From Nostoc carneum NIES-2107 (GTDB taxonomy: Bacteria; Cyanobacteriota; Cyanobacteriia; Cyanobacteriales; Nostocaceae): a DNA stretch of 64,000 nt. Location of the stretch: contig AP018180.1 of assembly GCA_002368155.1 (NCBI GenBank), positions 7,868,561 to 7,932,560 on the forward strand, given 5' to 3'. This document shows positions 1 through 8,907 of the stretch, one piece after another. A program made the position numbers and the translations under genes. Below the pieces are notes generated by a model, which was not told the DNA's origin, ran no database searches, and was given only the letters and a program-made list of their open reading frames with translations. Positions within the stretch are counted from its first letter, which is position 1. The number at the start of each line of letters is the position of its first letter.

Positions 1-640
1 TCTAGCTAAGAAAAACCCAGAAAAGCTAGAAAAACTGCAAAAATTGTTTTTAAAAGAAGCCAAGAAGCATAAAGTATTACCGCTAGACGATCGCATTGCT
101 GAAAGATTTGATGTTAAAATTCGTCCCAGCTTCACCAGAGGACGCACAACATTCACCTACTATCCAGGTACAGTGGGCATTCCCGAAGGTAGCGCCCCAA
201 ATTTGAAAAATCGCTCCTTCACTATTACAGCTAATGTAGAAATTCCGGAAAATGGGGCAGAAGGTGTAATTTTAACCCAAGGTGGTCGCTTTGCTGGCTG
301 GAGCTTTTTCCTAGAGGATGGTAAGCCCACATATATCTACAACTATGCCAATACCGCCCGCTACACCATTCAATCACCAGAAAAATTACCCTCTGGTAAA
401 TCTACAATCCGGTTCAACTTTGATTATGACGGTGGTGTAGGTGCAGGTGGCATCGGTAAATTATTCATCAACAATCAACTCTTAGCTGAAGGTCGAGTAG
501 ATAAAACCATCGCTTACCGTTTAGCCCTAGACGAAACCTTTGATGTCGGCAGAGATACAGGTACTCCTGTGGTTGACACTTACCAAGTACCGTTTAACTT
601 CACTGGTAACTTACAACAAGTCAGCCTGGAGTTGAAGTAA
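1..640 (+). CDS. Arylsulfatase, C-terminal part (truncated by window edge)
   Basis: The reading frame is open from base 2 and stops at 638-640, giving about 212 residues. It matches the C-terminal region of bacterial/cyanobacterial arylsulfatases of about 780 residues: an LPLDDR..ERF segment near the start, then the beta-rich tail with YYPGT, GGRFAGWSFF, FDYDGG and a DVGRDTGTPV segment. Arylsulfatases hydrolyse sulfate esters and release sulfate. The catalytic formylglycine site (CxPSR) lies upstream of the window and cannot be checked. An internal TTG at 44 could be taken for a start, but the frame continues upstream with typical sequence, so the gene begins outside the window. It fits the sulfur-acquisition theme of the region. 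Confidence 0.85.
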   Translation, partial: LAKKNPEKLEKLQKLFLKEAKKHKVLPLDDRIAERFDVKIRPSFTRGRTTFTYYPGTVGIPEGSAPNLKNRSFTITANVEIPENGAEGVILTQGGRFAGWSFFLEDGKPTYIYNYANTARYTIQSPEKLPSGKSTIRFNFDYDGGVGAGGIGKLFINNQLLAEGRVDKTIAYRLALDETFDVGRDTGTPVVDTYQVPFNFTGNLQQVSLELK

Positions 641-723
641 TCAATATTGGGGCATGGAAATGAGGAAGCAGCGCCTCGACTCCGCTCGGCGACAGGAAGC
701 AGAGGGGCAAAGGATAAATAACA

Positions 724-758
724 ATGCCCAATGCCCCATGCCCCATTCCCCATTCCCT
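724..758. repeat. Heptanucleotide tandem repeat (STRR1-like, ATGCCCC type)
   Basis: Five heptamers in a row read ATGCCCA, ATGCCCC, ATGCCCC, ATTCCCC, ATTCCCT. This resembles the short tandemly repeated repetitive sequences known from heterocystous cyanobacteria. Related arrays occur at 2475-2509 and 20181-20208, and others further on. Confidence 0.8.
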
Positions 759-765
759 ATAAATC

Positions 766-1644
766 ATGAATGAAATATTAGTAATAATCGACAAAATTGC
801 ACTATTCACATTTATTGTGTTTACTATGTTAGGTGCAGGTTTAGGTTTAACTATCAAACAAATTTGGGAACCACTCCGTAGCCCTAGACTTGTGATTTTA
901 TCGTTGCTGACAAATTTTATATTGGTGCCAAGTTTTGTTTATCTGCTCGTACAAATAGTACCTCTCAGTGAAGCATTAAAAGATGGTTTATTAATCATGG
1001 CATTAGCATCAGGCCCCCCAGCTTTGCCTAAACTTGCTCAAATAGTGAAGGGCAATATAGCCTTTTCTGTGGGATTAATGATGTTACTGATGGTTGGTAC
1101 TATTTTTTATATGCCATTAGTACTACCTTTAGTCGTGCAAGGTGTGCAAATAAATTCTTGGGATATTGGCAAACCTTTGTTATTGATGATGATTAGCCCG
1201 TTAGTAATTGGACTATTTATCAAAGCCAAATTTGCTGCGATCGCTCCTGTTCTCCAGCCTATTTTCTTTAAATTATCTAGTAATGGATTATTGTTAGGTT
1301 TAGTAGTTAGATTAATAATTCACACAAACGATATTATCGGCTTATTAAAAACAGGTGCAATCTTTGTTTGTGCAGTATTTATTATCTTTTCTTTTAGCGT
1401 TGGTTATCTTTTAGGCGGGCCTGGTATTGATACTCAAAGAGTGTTAGGAGTAGGAACAGCACAACGCAATTTTGCCGCAGCATTATTAGTAGGAACAAGT
1501 AATTTTGACGACCCCAACGTGGTGAGCATCATCATGGTGACAAGTTTATTAATGATGGTGACAGTTTTGATTATCGGGCCAAGGTTTATAGAATTAGACC
1601 TGCCAAAGGATGGAGATATCAAACAATTAGAGATATCAGGGTAA
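766..1644 (+). CDS. Bile acid:sodium symporter (BASS) family transporter
   Basis: A 292-residue integral membrane protein with about eight to nine hydrophobic segments. The segments ASGPPALPKLAQ (about 82-93) and GVGTAQRNFAAALL (about 228-241) correspond to the two crossover motifs of the BASS fold that bind sodium and substrate. BASS members move organic anions with sodium across the inner membrane. The substrate cannot be read from sequence. Its position between an arylsulfatase and organosulfur genes makes an organic acid or sulfonated anion possible, but this is inference. The ATG at 766 follows an STRR array and has no clear Shine-Dalgarno sequence. Confidence 0.75.
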   Translation: MNEILVIIDKIALFTFIVFTMLGAGLGLTIKQIWEPLRSPRLVILSLLTNFILVPSFVYLLVQIVPLSEALKDGLLIMALASGPPALPKLAQIVKGNIAFSVGLMMLLMVGTIFYMPLVLPLVVQGVQINSWDIGKPLLLMMISPLVIGLFIKAKFAAIAPVLQPIFFKLSSNGLLLGLVVRLIIHTNDIIGLLKTGAIFVCAVFIIFSFSVGYLLGGPGIDTQRVLGVGTAQRNFAAALLVGTSNFDDPNVVSIIMVTSLLMMVTVLIIGPRFIELDLPKDGDIKQLEISG

Positions 1645-1827
1645 ATGCCTTTACAAGCAAAAATCAATAATATGCCAATACAATCTCACTTTGAAAATAA
1701 ATTTTTAATAAAAGTAATTAACAAAAACGGTCTTATCTTTTAGAAATATCTTTGGCAATTCATCCTCAAAAGCAAAGGATAAATAATTATCAATCTTATG
1801 ATAAAATCCTAAAGTTGAGGCAAAAAC

Positions 1828-2472
1828 ATGGGTCAAAATCAATTCGAGCTTGTGATTTTTGATTGTGATGGAGTTTTGGTTGATAGCGAACCAATTATTA
1901 ATCGCGTTTTTGCAGAAACGCTCACTGAAGCTGGCTTTCCTATCACCTATGCAGAAGTAACTCAAAAATTTATTGGCAAGTCGTTAAAAACCTGTTTAGA
2001 GATTATAGAGACATCTTACAACAAACCATTGCCCAAAAACTTTATGGAACTTTGTAAGGAGCGAGAAATGGCTCCGTTACAGCAAGAACTCAAACCAGTT
2101 CCAGGTATTAGCGAAGTGTTGGAGCAGATGACATTACCAAAATGTGTGGCATCAAATAGTAGCCACCGCCATATTCAAATGGTATTGAAATTAACGGGGC
2201 TTCTACATAAATTTGATGGCAAAATATATAGCGCTAATGATGTTTCGCGCCCCAAACCTTTTCCTGATGTGTATCTGTATGCAGCCGAGCAAATGAATAC
2301 CAATCCAGAATATTGTGCTGTAATTGAAGACTCTGTACCGGGTGTACAAGCAGCATCCGCAGCAGGAATGACTGTTTTTGGGTATGCTTATCATAGCGAT
2401 TGCACTGCTTTAGCGGAAGCTGGAGCCAAGATAGTCTTTAACGATATGCGCCAGCTTTCTCAATTGCTATAG
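1828..2472 (+). CDS. HAD-superfamily hydrolase, beta-phosphoglucomutase/phosphatase type
   Basis: A 214-residue HAD subfamily IA protein. Motif I is FDCDGVLVDSE (about 10-20) with the nucleophile and acid/base aspartates. Motif II is the VASNSS stretch (about 107-112), motif III is the RPKPFPDVYL lysine (about 145-154), and motif IV is IEDSVPGVQAA (about 166-176). A helical cap lies between motifs I and II. It probably dephosphorylates a small phospho-sugar or similar metabolite in the cytosol. Substrate is not predictable. The ATG start at 1828 places motif I at the usual distance. It is convergent with the next gene, 54 bp apart. Confidence 0.85.
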   Translation: MGQNQFELVIFDCDGVLVDSEPIINRVFAETLTEAGFPITYAEVTQKFIGKSLKTCLEIIETSYNKPLPKNFMELCKEREMAPLQQELKPVPGISEVLEQMTLPKCVASNSSHRHIQMVLKLTGLLHKFDGKIYSANDVSRPKPFPDVYLYAAEQMNTNPEYCAVIEDSVPGVQAASAAGMTVFGYAYHSDCTALAEAGAKIVFNDMRQLSQLL

Positions 2473-2474
2473 GT

Positions 2475-2509
2475 GGGGCATTGGGGATTGGGCATAGGGC
2501 ATGGGGCAT
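2475..2509. repeat. Heptanucleotide tandem repeat (GGGGCAT type)
   Basis: Five heptamers (GGGGCAT, TGGGGAT, TGGGCAT, AGGGCAT, GGGGCAT) lie in the short convergent gap between the HAD gene and the monooxygenase gene. This is the same family as 724-758 on the other strand. Confidence 0.75.
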
Positions 2510-2526
2510 ATTGGCAATGGCTGTAT

Positions 2527-3873
2527 CTATCTTACAGAGGCGGTTGCAGTCTCAAAAAAGCGGTTAGCGGGGCGGGTTAGTCCCAGATTCTCGCGCAGTG
2601 TCTTTCCTTCATACTCTTTGCGGAAAATGCCACGCCGTTGTAGTTCTGGCACAACTTGATCGACAAAATCATTCAAACCTTCAGGTAAAAAAGGAAACAT
2701 AACGTTGAAGCCGTCAGATCCCTCTTCCGTCAGCCATTGCTCCATCTCATCGGCAATGGTTTGGGGTGTACCAACAAAGGCTAGTCCGCCATAACTACCA
2801 ACGCGTTGAGCTAGCTGACGAATTGTCAGATTCTCTTTTTGTGCCATTGCTATGACTCGTTCTCTCGAGCTGCGTCCGGCGTTAGTCTCAGGTATTTCTG
2901 GCAAAGGCCCGTCTGGATCAAAGTCTGAAACATCGTAGCCCAAGGCGCTATTTAAGCTGGCAATACCACTGTCGTAGTGTACTAAGCTATCCAAATGGGC
3001 ACGTTTAGCCCGTGCATCTGCTACAGTTTCGCCCACAATCACTAAAGCGCCAGGAAGAATTTTGATGCTATCTGGATCTCGTCCAATCGCTCGTGTCCGT
3101 CCTTTAATGTCAGCAAAGAAAGCTTTGCCTGAATCCAAATTAGTCGCAGCAGCAAATACGACCTCTGCAGTTTCAGCAGCTAATTGTCGTCCTGCTTCCG
3201 ATGCTCCCGCTTGGACTATCACAGGCCATCCTTGCACAGGTCTAGCAATGTTCAACGGCCCTCGCACTGAGAGATATTTTCCCTGATGAGCTAGAACATG
3301 AAATTTGTCGGGATCGAAGTAAATACCAGATTCTACGTCTCTGATAAATGCATCGTCAGCGAAGGAATCCCAAAGACCAGTAACGACATCATAAAATTCC
3401 CTCGCTCGTGCATAACGTTCGTCATGTTCCACCTCTTCTTTTAAGCCAAAGTTAAGGGCTGCGTGGGGATTTGATGTGGTAACAATATTCCAGCCAGCGC
3501 GACCGCCACTGATATGGTCAAGAGATGCAAAGCGACGCGCAATATGGAAAGGTGCATCATAAGTTGTAGAAGCTGTGGCTACTAGTCCGATATGTTCGGT
3601 GACGCTAGCGAGGGCAGAAAGTAGAGTAAAAGGTTCAAAGGAAGTGACTGTATGACTACGTTTGAGGGCGTTGATGGGCATATTCAGCAGCGCCAAGTGA
3701 TCTGCCATAAAGAATGCATCAAACTTACCCTCTTCTAGCTTCTGGATGAATTTTTTCAGTGCAGGAAAGTTGAAATTGGCATCAGGTAAAGCCCCAGGAT
3801 AGCGCCAAGCACCAGTATGTATGCTGACTGGGCGCATGAACGCACCTAATTTCAATTGCTTTGCTTTGCTCAT
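2527..3873 (-). CDS. NtaA/SnaA/DszA-family FMN-dependent monooxygenase
   Basis: A 448-residue luciferase-like TIM-barrel protein of the class that uses FMNH2 from a separate reductase. Typical family segments are GAWRYPGA near the N-terminus, FDAFFMADHLALL, the ATASTTYDAPFHIARRFASLDHISGGRAGWNIVT core (about 105-140), HDERYARA.EF, QAGASEAGR and the C-terminal VPELQRRGIFRKEY. DszA, SnaA and NtaA share this architecture and oxidise sulfones, pristinamycin or aminopolycarboxylates. I chose the ATG at 3873 because a perfect GGAGGGAGGG lies just upstream; a TTG six codons earlier overlaps that Shine-Dalgarno. It is separated from the other monooxygenases of the window by about 30 kb. Substrate is unknown. 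Confidence 0.88.
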   Translation of the reverse strand: MSKAKQLKLGAFMRPVSIHTGAWRYPGALPDANFNFPALKKFIQKLEEGKFDAFFMADHLALLNMPINALKRSHTVTSFEPFTLLSALASVTEHIGLVATASTTYDAPFHIARRFASLDHISGGRAGWNIVTTSNPHAALNFGLKEEVEHDERYARAREFYDVVTGLWDSFADDAFIRDVESGIYFDPDKFHVLAHQGKYLSVRGPLNIARPVQGWPVIVQAGASEAGRQLAAETAEVVFAAATNLDSGKAFFADIKGRTRAIGRDPDSIKILPGALVIVGETVADARAKRAHLDSLVHYDSGIASLNSALGYDVSDFDPDGPLPEIPETNAGRSSRERVIAMAQKENLTIRQLAQRVGSYGGLAFVGTPQTIADEMEQWLTEEGSDGFNVMFPFLPEGLNDFVDQVVPELQRRGIFRKEYEGKTLRENLGLTRPANRFFETATASVR

Positions 3874-4289
3874 TAGCCCTCCCTCCAACAATTCTGGATG
3901 TTTGGTGAAATGTTATCAAATGCAGAATGAGACAGATGAACGAGCATCTGAGATAATTTTTTACTACTAGAAAAAACAAACTGAATCACAGTTTTAAAAA
4001 CTGGTTTTGTAATTTCGTTCATTGTTTTTCTTTATGAGATTAAGAGGTTACTTATAAAGTAAAAATAAGCTCGACTTGAGCGAACTGGCGTTGTGTTAGG
4101 CGCTTATTTCCAAGATGATTTGTCACGAAATAACTATCTTCGCACCTAACGCACCATCAATGCAGCGGTGCGTTACGGCTAAATTTCATTGTCTCTAAGT
4201 CCCAAATACTTTCATAGCCGTAACACACCCTACTTCAGATTTAATAAGGTCGCTAAGATAAACTGTGTTGTGTTAGTCTACTACAAATA
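3874..4289. other. Gene-free interval with an inverted repeat
   Basis: No gene is visible. The proximal 150 bp should carry the promoter of the monooxygenase gene. An imperfect inverted repeat is formed by 4167-4180 (GGTGCGTTACGGCT) and 4216-4229 (AGCCGTAACACACC), a form of interspersed repeat common in Nostocales. Confidence 0.5.
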
Positions 4290-4559
4290 CTAAGAATTGA
4301 AAAGCTCACTCAATGAGTTGAAATTTTGTTGAATTGCTTTAGCTAAATAATTCCCGATCGCATTAATATTTTCTACAGGTAAATTACCTCCTAGAAATAC
4401 AAAAGCCAAACTAGCGACCCCTAAAACTAAGGCTAATGTTCTGCCAAAACAACCAGGATTAATTTCAATAAAGGCTATTTTTGAGCTTCCTAAAACAGCA
4501 ATTAGTAAAAAGACAATACCTAGGATGAAAAAGATATTTGTTGTAGGTAAGGTAGTCAT
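4290..4559 (-). CDS. Small two-helix membrane protein, unknown function
   Basis: An 89-residue protein with two hydrophobic helices (about 8-27 and 40-58), a central GCFGR turn and a polar C-terminal tail. I do not recognise the family. The frame and ATG start look genuine, but no clear Shine-Dalgarno sequence is present. It stands alone between repeat-containing intervals. It could be a small cyanobacterial inner-membrane protein; no function is proposed. Confidence 0.5.
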   Translation of the reverse strand: MTTLPTTNIFFILGIVFLLIAVLGSSKIAFIEINPGCFGRTLALVLGVASLAFVFLGGNLPVENINAIGNYLAKAIQQNFNSLSELFNS

Positions 4560-4750
4560 TATAATAGCGTAAAATATTGCTACACCAACATTTATATTAT
4601 AGCTATTTTAAATTTCAATTTTGGCGCTGAAAGTGATTGAAAACATCACTCGAAAAGCTTGTGTCTATCAGAATCATCTTTGGTTTTGGCAAACAACTCG
4701 CTTTTTTCTCTATTCCCTTTTTAAACCAATACGCTTGGGTTAAGCTCATT

Positions 4751-4860
4751 AGCGATTGATTTGTCACTTATTAAAGAAGCCAGAAGAATTGGGGGATTCT
4801 CCCCCAAACCCCCGATTGGGTGACGGTTGCGTCCCCCAAGCCCCCTCCAAAATTATTGTT
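4751..4860 (-). repeat. Dispersed hairpin repeat, family A, copy 1
   Basis: The reverse complement of this stretch aligns over its length with 13601-13687. Both contain ATTTTGGAGGGGG, TTGGGGGACG, CGTCCCCCAA-type stem arms and end in AGTGACAAATCAATC. The two copies lie in opposite orientation about 8.8 kb apart. Confidence 0.7.
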
Positions 4861-4972
4861 CGGTTTTTTGTTGAGTAACTAGTTACTAGTTTTTTGGTTT
4901 TGTTATCAATTAATTTTCTTAACTGAACTGTATTTCTTTTTAAACAGAAATTCGAGGCGGGGCTTTTTACTC

Positions 4973-5004
4973 TTGTACAGACGCGATTAATCGCGTCTGT
5001 ACAA
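4973..5004. repeat. Perfect 32-bp palindrome after pstB
   Basis: The arms TTGTACAGACGCGATT and AATCGCGTCTGTACAA are perfectly complementary with no spacer. It lies 15 bp beyond the pstB stop codon, so it could act as a transcript 3' hairpin. Degenerate relatives of the half-site occur near 13795 and 30170, which suggests an interspersed element. Confidence 0.7.
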
Positions 5005-5019
5005 CTCAGATTAACTTGC

Positions 5020-5853
5020 TTAACCAAAGCGTCCACTAATATAGTCTTCGGCTTCTTTAGTTTGCGGCGAACTGAACATTTGCTCTGTAGGACTAAACTC
5101 GACTAATTTTCCGCGACGTTTGCTGTGTTCGTCTATTTCTGTATTGAAGAAAGCTGTCCAATCTGCAACTCTGGCTGCTTGTTGCATATTATGGGTAACC
5201 ATAATGATGGTGTATTGCTCCTTCAATTCTAAACAGAGTTCTTCTACTTGACGGCTAGAAATTGGGTCGAGAGCTGAGCATGGTTCATCCATTAATAATA
5301 CATCTGGTTTCATGGCGATCGCTCTGGCAATGCAGAGTCGTTGCTGTTGTCCACCAGATAAGGCTGTACCCTTTTCTTTAAGTTTGTCTTTGACTTCAGT
5401 CCAAATCGCGGCGCGTCGTAGGGAATCTTCGACTAATTCATCGAGATTACCCTTGTAGCCGTTAGAACGGGGGCCAAAAGCAATATTTTCATAGATTGAT
5501 TTAGGGAAAGGATTCGGACGTTGAAACACCATCCCGACTTGGCGACGCAATTTGACAGAATTAATCCTGGGATCGTAAATGTTGCGATCGCGGTAATTTA
5601 ACCTTCCTTCTACTTTAGCACCAGGAATTAAATCGTTCATCCGATTGAAGCAGCGTAAGAGGGTACTTTTACCGCATCCTGAAGGGCCAATAAAAGCAAC
5701 TATTTGTTTCTCAGGAATATTTAAATAGACATCCAGAAGTGCTAAAAATCCCCCATAGTAGACTTTCACACCTTCAACATTGAATACTGTATTGCTTTGG
5801 TCTAGTGTGGCACTATCTAGTGGACTTCTACTGTTTCTGGAATATGATGACAT
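5020..5853 (-). CDS. pstB: Phosphate ABC transporter ATP-binding protein PstB
   Basis: A 277-residue ABC ATPase that energises high-affinity phosphate import. It shows Walker [10 protein letters not shown] (about 56-64), the Q-loop [19 protein letters not shown] stretch typical of PstB, signature LSGGQQQR (about 165-172), Walker B VLLMDEP (about 185-191) and the switch histidine in VTHNMQQA. The length is slightly above the usual 250-260 because of a 20-residue N-terminal extension. It is the last gene of sbpA-pstS-pstC-pstA-pstB, 67 bp after pstA. Phosphate starvation control is expected for the family, but no clear Pho box was seen. Confidence 0.97.
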   Translation of the reverse strand: MSSYSRNSRSPLDSATLDQSNTVFNVEGVKVYYGGFLALLDVYLNIPEKQIVAFIGPSGCGKSTLLRCFNRMNDLIPGAKVEGRLNYRDRNIYDPRINSVKLRRQVGMVFQRPNPFPKSIYENIAFGPRSNGYKGNLDELVEDSLRRAAIWTEVKDKLKEKGTALSGGQQQRLCIARAIAMKPDVLLMDEPCSALDPISSRQVEELCLELKEQYTIIMVTHNMQQAARVADWTAFFNTEIDEHSKRRGKLVEFSPTEQMFSSPQTKEAEDYISGRFG

Positions 5854-5920
5854 TTTGCAAATCTCCTAGTATCTATGCAATACCTGATTAATAAAATCAA
5901 AAATTCAGTTGATTTCGTGA

Positions 5921-6820
5921 TTAATTAATAGTGAAGCGTTGTCTAATATAAATGGCTATACCATTTAAAACTAAAATCAAGATTAACAACGCAATAATCG
6001 TGGCTGCTGCTGCACTAGCAAAACCTGGTTCAGGACGAGTTATATAACTGTAAATTTGAATGGGTAATGCCATAAATCTCTGAAACAAACCAGGGTTGAA
6101 CGTGAGAAAACCTACAGCACCTACAACAATTAAAGATGCTGCATCACCAATGGCACGGGATACAGAGATAATCACCCCCGTCAGAATACCAGGAACAGCA
6201 TATGGTAAAACGTGACTGCTGATAGTTTTCCATTTGGTGATACCTAAGCCGTAGGAAGCATTTCTCAGCGAATCCGGGACAGCGCGAATTGCTTCTCTAG
6301 AGGTGACAATAATGACTGGTAAAGATAGCAAAGATAAAGTCAATGCTCCAGAAATCAAAGCAGGGCCAAATCCAAGCAAATAATTAAAAACGCCTAAACC
6401 TAGCAAACCATAAACAATAGATGGTACTCCAGCCAGATTACTGATATTAATCTCAATAACTGCTGTCCACCAAGCTTTAGGCGCGTACTCTTCTAGATAT
6501 AAAGCTGCTCCTACACCAATTGGTACAGTGACAAAAATTACCACAAGTCCCAACATAATACTGCTGACAATAGCAGGACGAATACCACCTTGGTCAGGAA
6601 ATCGAGAAGGGGTTTCTGTCAGAAATCCTGGGGACAAAAACCTGCCTAATCCATCTCCCAAAATATCAAAAAGTAGCAATGCTAGGACAAATACACCAAT
6701 CAGCAACCCAATCAAAAAAATTATCTCAAATACTTTTCCTAAAGTCTCTCTTTTGTCAACATTATCAGCAAATTCTGCCCCAGATGTAAAGGAATCATTG
6801 TCTTGATAACTAGTAGCCAT
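5921..6820 (-). CDS. pstA: Phosphate ABC transporter permease PstA
   Basis: A 299-residue inner-membrane permease with a soluble N-terminal 25 residues and about six transmembrane helices. The EAIRAVPDSLRNASYGLGITKWKT stretch (about 175-198) is the coupling loop that contacts the ATPase. It has the PstA-typical GGIRPAIVSSIMLG segment. The gene starts 5 bp after the pstC stop, which implies co-transcription and probably coupled translation with pstC. It forms the phosphate channel together with PstC. Confidence 0.96.
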   Translation of the reverse strand: MATSYQDNDSFTSGAEFADNVDKRETLGKVFEIIFLIGLLIGVFVLALLLFDILGDGLGRFLSPGFLTETPSRFPDQGGIRPAIVSSIMLGLVVIFVTVPIGVGAALYLEEYAPKAWWTAVIEINISNLAGVPSIVYGLLGLGVFNYLLGFGPALISGALTLSLLSLPVIIVTSREAIRAVPDSLRNASYGLGITKWKTISSHVLPYAVPGILTGVIISVSRAIGDAASLIVVGAVGFLTFNPGLFQRFMALPIQIYSYITRPEPGFASAAAATIIALLILILVLNGIAIYIRQRFTIN

Positions 6821-6825
6821 AGCTA

Positions 6826-7767
6826 TTACTCGTACTTTTCCTTATAACGATTAGCAACCCAGTAACTCACAATATTCAAAGATAGGGTAAGCACAAACAA
6901 AACTGCACCAACAGCATATAAAGTCTTGAAATTGAGACTTCCACGCGGACTATCTCCGCCAGAAATTTGTGCCATGTAAGCTGTCATTGTTGCTATTGAT
7001 TCCGCAAAACTTACAGTCAGCTTTGGCTGTAGTCCGGCGGCGATGAGGACAGTCATTGTTTCACCCACAGCACGAGAAATGCCCAAAATAATCGAGGCGA
7101 TAATTCCCGAAAGTGCGGCTGGGAGAACTACTTTAAAAATGGTCTCCAGTTTTGTAATACCTAAAGCGTAAGCTCCTTCTCGCAAAGAACGTGGAACTGA
7201 GCGAATAGCATCTAAGCTAATAGAGCCAACAGTGGGCGTAATCATTACTCCCATCATTAACCCAGCGCTTAAGGAATTGAATATTTCCAGAGGGATAATA
7301 TGACGCAGTAATGGTGTCAGAAATAATAATGCAAAGTAACCATACACTACCGTTGGTATCCCTGCTAAAAGTTCCACTGCTGGGCGTAAAACGGCTGCTA
7401 CTTTAGGTTGAGCATATTCACTCAAGTAAATGGCAGAAGATAAACCCAAAGGAATAGCAACTGACATTGCAATAGCTGTAGTCAAGAAAGTGCCATTAAT
7501 TAAAGGCCAAATGCCAAAATGTCTCTCTGCAAACAGAGGTGTCCATTTAGTATCAAGGAAGAATTGGGCAAAGGAAACTTCTTGGAAAAACCCAAATGTT
7601 TCCTGAAAGATAATGAATACAATACCAAAGGTAGTCAATACAGAAACTAAAGCACAAGCAAATAAAATTGCTCCCACAATCCTTTCTGAGATATCTTCAG
7701 ATATATCTTTATCTAGTGATTGTCTCGGTTGTAAATAAGGATTGTCCTGAGAAGTGGTATTTTGCAT
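6826..7767 (-). CDS. pstC: Phosphate ABC transporter permease PstC
   Basis: A 313-residue permease with six predicted helices after a cytosolic N-terminus of about 30 residues. The coupling loop DAIRSVPRSLREGAYALGITKLET (about 185-208) is characteristic of PstC, as is FGIWPLINGTFLTTAIA. It pairs with PstA. The gene lies 56 bp downstream of pstS. Nothing unusual was seen. Confidence 0.96.
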   Translation of the reverse strand: MQNTTSQDNPYLQPRQSLDKDISEDISERIVGAILFACALVSVLTTFGIVFIIFQETFGFFQEVSFAQFFLDTKWTPLFAERHFGIWPLINGTFLTTAIAMSVAIPLGLSSAIYLSEYAQPKVAAVLRPAVELLAGIPTVVYGYFALLFLTPLLRHIIPLEIFNSLSAGLMMGVMITPTVGSISLDAIRSVPRSLREGAYALGITKLETIFKVVLPAALSGIIASIILGISRAVGETMTVLIAAGLQPKLTVSFAESIATMTAYMAQISGGDSPRGSLNFKTLYAVGAVLFVLTLSLNIVSYWVANRYKEKYE

Positions 7768-7823
7768 AAACAGTTAAATTCTGGCTACAAATCTTGTTTG
7801 AATTGCTCTACCCGGAGATTTGT

Positions 7824-8825
7824 CTAAAGAAAGTTTGTAATTGGCTCACCTGGTTTGGCTTTTTGAAATTTTGTCCCAGTTTCTCCAGCCGCAAATTTTT
7901 GTTTTACCTTGACGTAAGCTTCATCAGGTAGTGCAACATATCCAGCACCATCTACCCACTTCCAAGAATTTTCTAGATAAAAATCGACAAATTCTTTGAC
8001 TGCTGGCTTGTTATCTAAAGATATCTTGCTGACATAGATGAAGAGGGGACGAGACAAAGGTGTGTAGGTGTTTTTGAGGACATTATCTAAGGGAACTGGT
8101 TTTTGACATTCACCTTTGAGGTTTTCGATAGCAACTAAGTTGAGTTTGTCTTGGTTTTGAATGTAGTAAGATATCCCCACATAGGCCAATGCCGATTCAT
8201 CTCCGGAAACACCTTGCACTAAGAGGTTTTGATTATGACTCGGAGTGTAGTCAGTGCGTCCATTTTTGGCTTTACCAGTAACAGCTTGAGTTAAATAATC
8301 AAAGGTTCCCGTATCAGAAGCCGGCGCATAGAGTTTCAGTGGTAGCTTAGGAAACTTAGGATTAACTTGATCCCAAGTCAATATTTTCCCATCTGATTTA
8401 CCACTCCAAATTGTATTCATTTCTTTAATAGTTAGACATTTAGCAAAGTCGTTTTTACGATTTGCAATTACAGCTACGCCGTCTAAGCCTATGGGTAACT
8501 CGACAAACTCAATCTTCTTACTTTGACATTTTTTGATTTCCTCATTCCTGATAGTACGAGAAGCACCAACAATATCAATATCACCATTACAAAATTTACT
8601 GAAACCGCCACCTGTACCACTAGAAGCAACGCTAACTTTTGCACTAGCTTTCACCTTTTGGTATTCTTCTGCTACTGCTAGAGAAATAGGAAAACCTACG
8701 GCTGCGCCATCAATACTTACCTGACTTTTTAATTCTTGCCCACTACCACAAGCAGTAATACCGCTGACAAGAACCATTAGAGATGCGAGGAAAAAATTAT
8801 CCTTCGATAGGCTACGAAAGATCAT
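7824..8825 (-). CDS. pstS: Phosphate-binding lipoprotein PstS
   Basis: A 333-residue periplasmic binding protein with a lipoprotein signal (lipobox around SGITAC, Cys26). The phosphate-binding SSGTGGGFSKFC segment (about 67-78) is the PstS-type TGxGGGxxxF motif, and IDIVGASR follows. It delivers phosphate to PstCA. The gene lies 82 bp downstream of sbpA in the same orientation; the spacer holds two mutually exclusive inverted repeats. No Shine-Dalgarno sequence is evident before the ATG. Confidence 0.95.
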   Translation of the reverse strand: MIFRSLSKDNFFLASLMVLVSGITACGSGQELKSQVSIDGAAVGFPISLAVAEEYQKVKASAKVSVASSGTGGGFSKFCNGDIDIVGASRTIRNEEIKKCQSKKIEFVELPIGLDGVAVIANRKNDFAKCLTIKEMNTIWSGKSDGKILTWDQVNPKFPKLPLKLYAPASDTGTFDYLTQAVTGKAKNGRTDYTPSHNQNLLVQGVSGDESALAYVGISYYIQNQDKLNLVAIENLKGECQKPVPLDNVLKNTYTPLSRPLFIYVSKISLDNKPAVKEFVDFYLENSWKWVDGAGYVALPDEAYVKVKQKFAAGETGTKFQKAKPGEPITNFL

Positions 8826-8840
8826 AATAATTATTAATTG

Positions 8841-8887
8841 AGAACAAGTGGTGAATAATTCTTGTTCTTTTATTAAAAAACAAGAAT
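8841..8887 (-). promoter_or_regulatory. Possible attenuator: overlapping inverted repeats between sbpA and pstS
   Basis: Read in the direction of transcription, the arm ATTCTTGTT (8887-8879) can pair with AACAAGAAT (8866-8858). The overlapping arm AGAACAAG (8868-8861) can instead pair with CTTGTTCT (8848-8841). All pairings are perfect with 12-nt loops, so the middle arm must choose one partner. The last arm ends 15 nt before the pstS start. No T-run follows, so control of translation or RNA processing is as likely as termination. Confidence 0.4.
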
Positions 8888-8907
8888 GCCGGATGAAAAA
8901 TTAGAAG

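Larger units (their letters stand above)
4560..5019. other. Gene-free interval downstream of pstB holding dispersed repeats
   Basis: There is no convincing gene. The interval holds one copy of a hairpin-forming dispersed repeat (about 4751-4860) and a perfect 32-bp palindrome (4973-5004) just after pstB. Confidence 0.6.
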
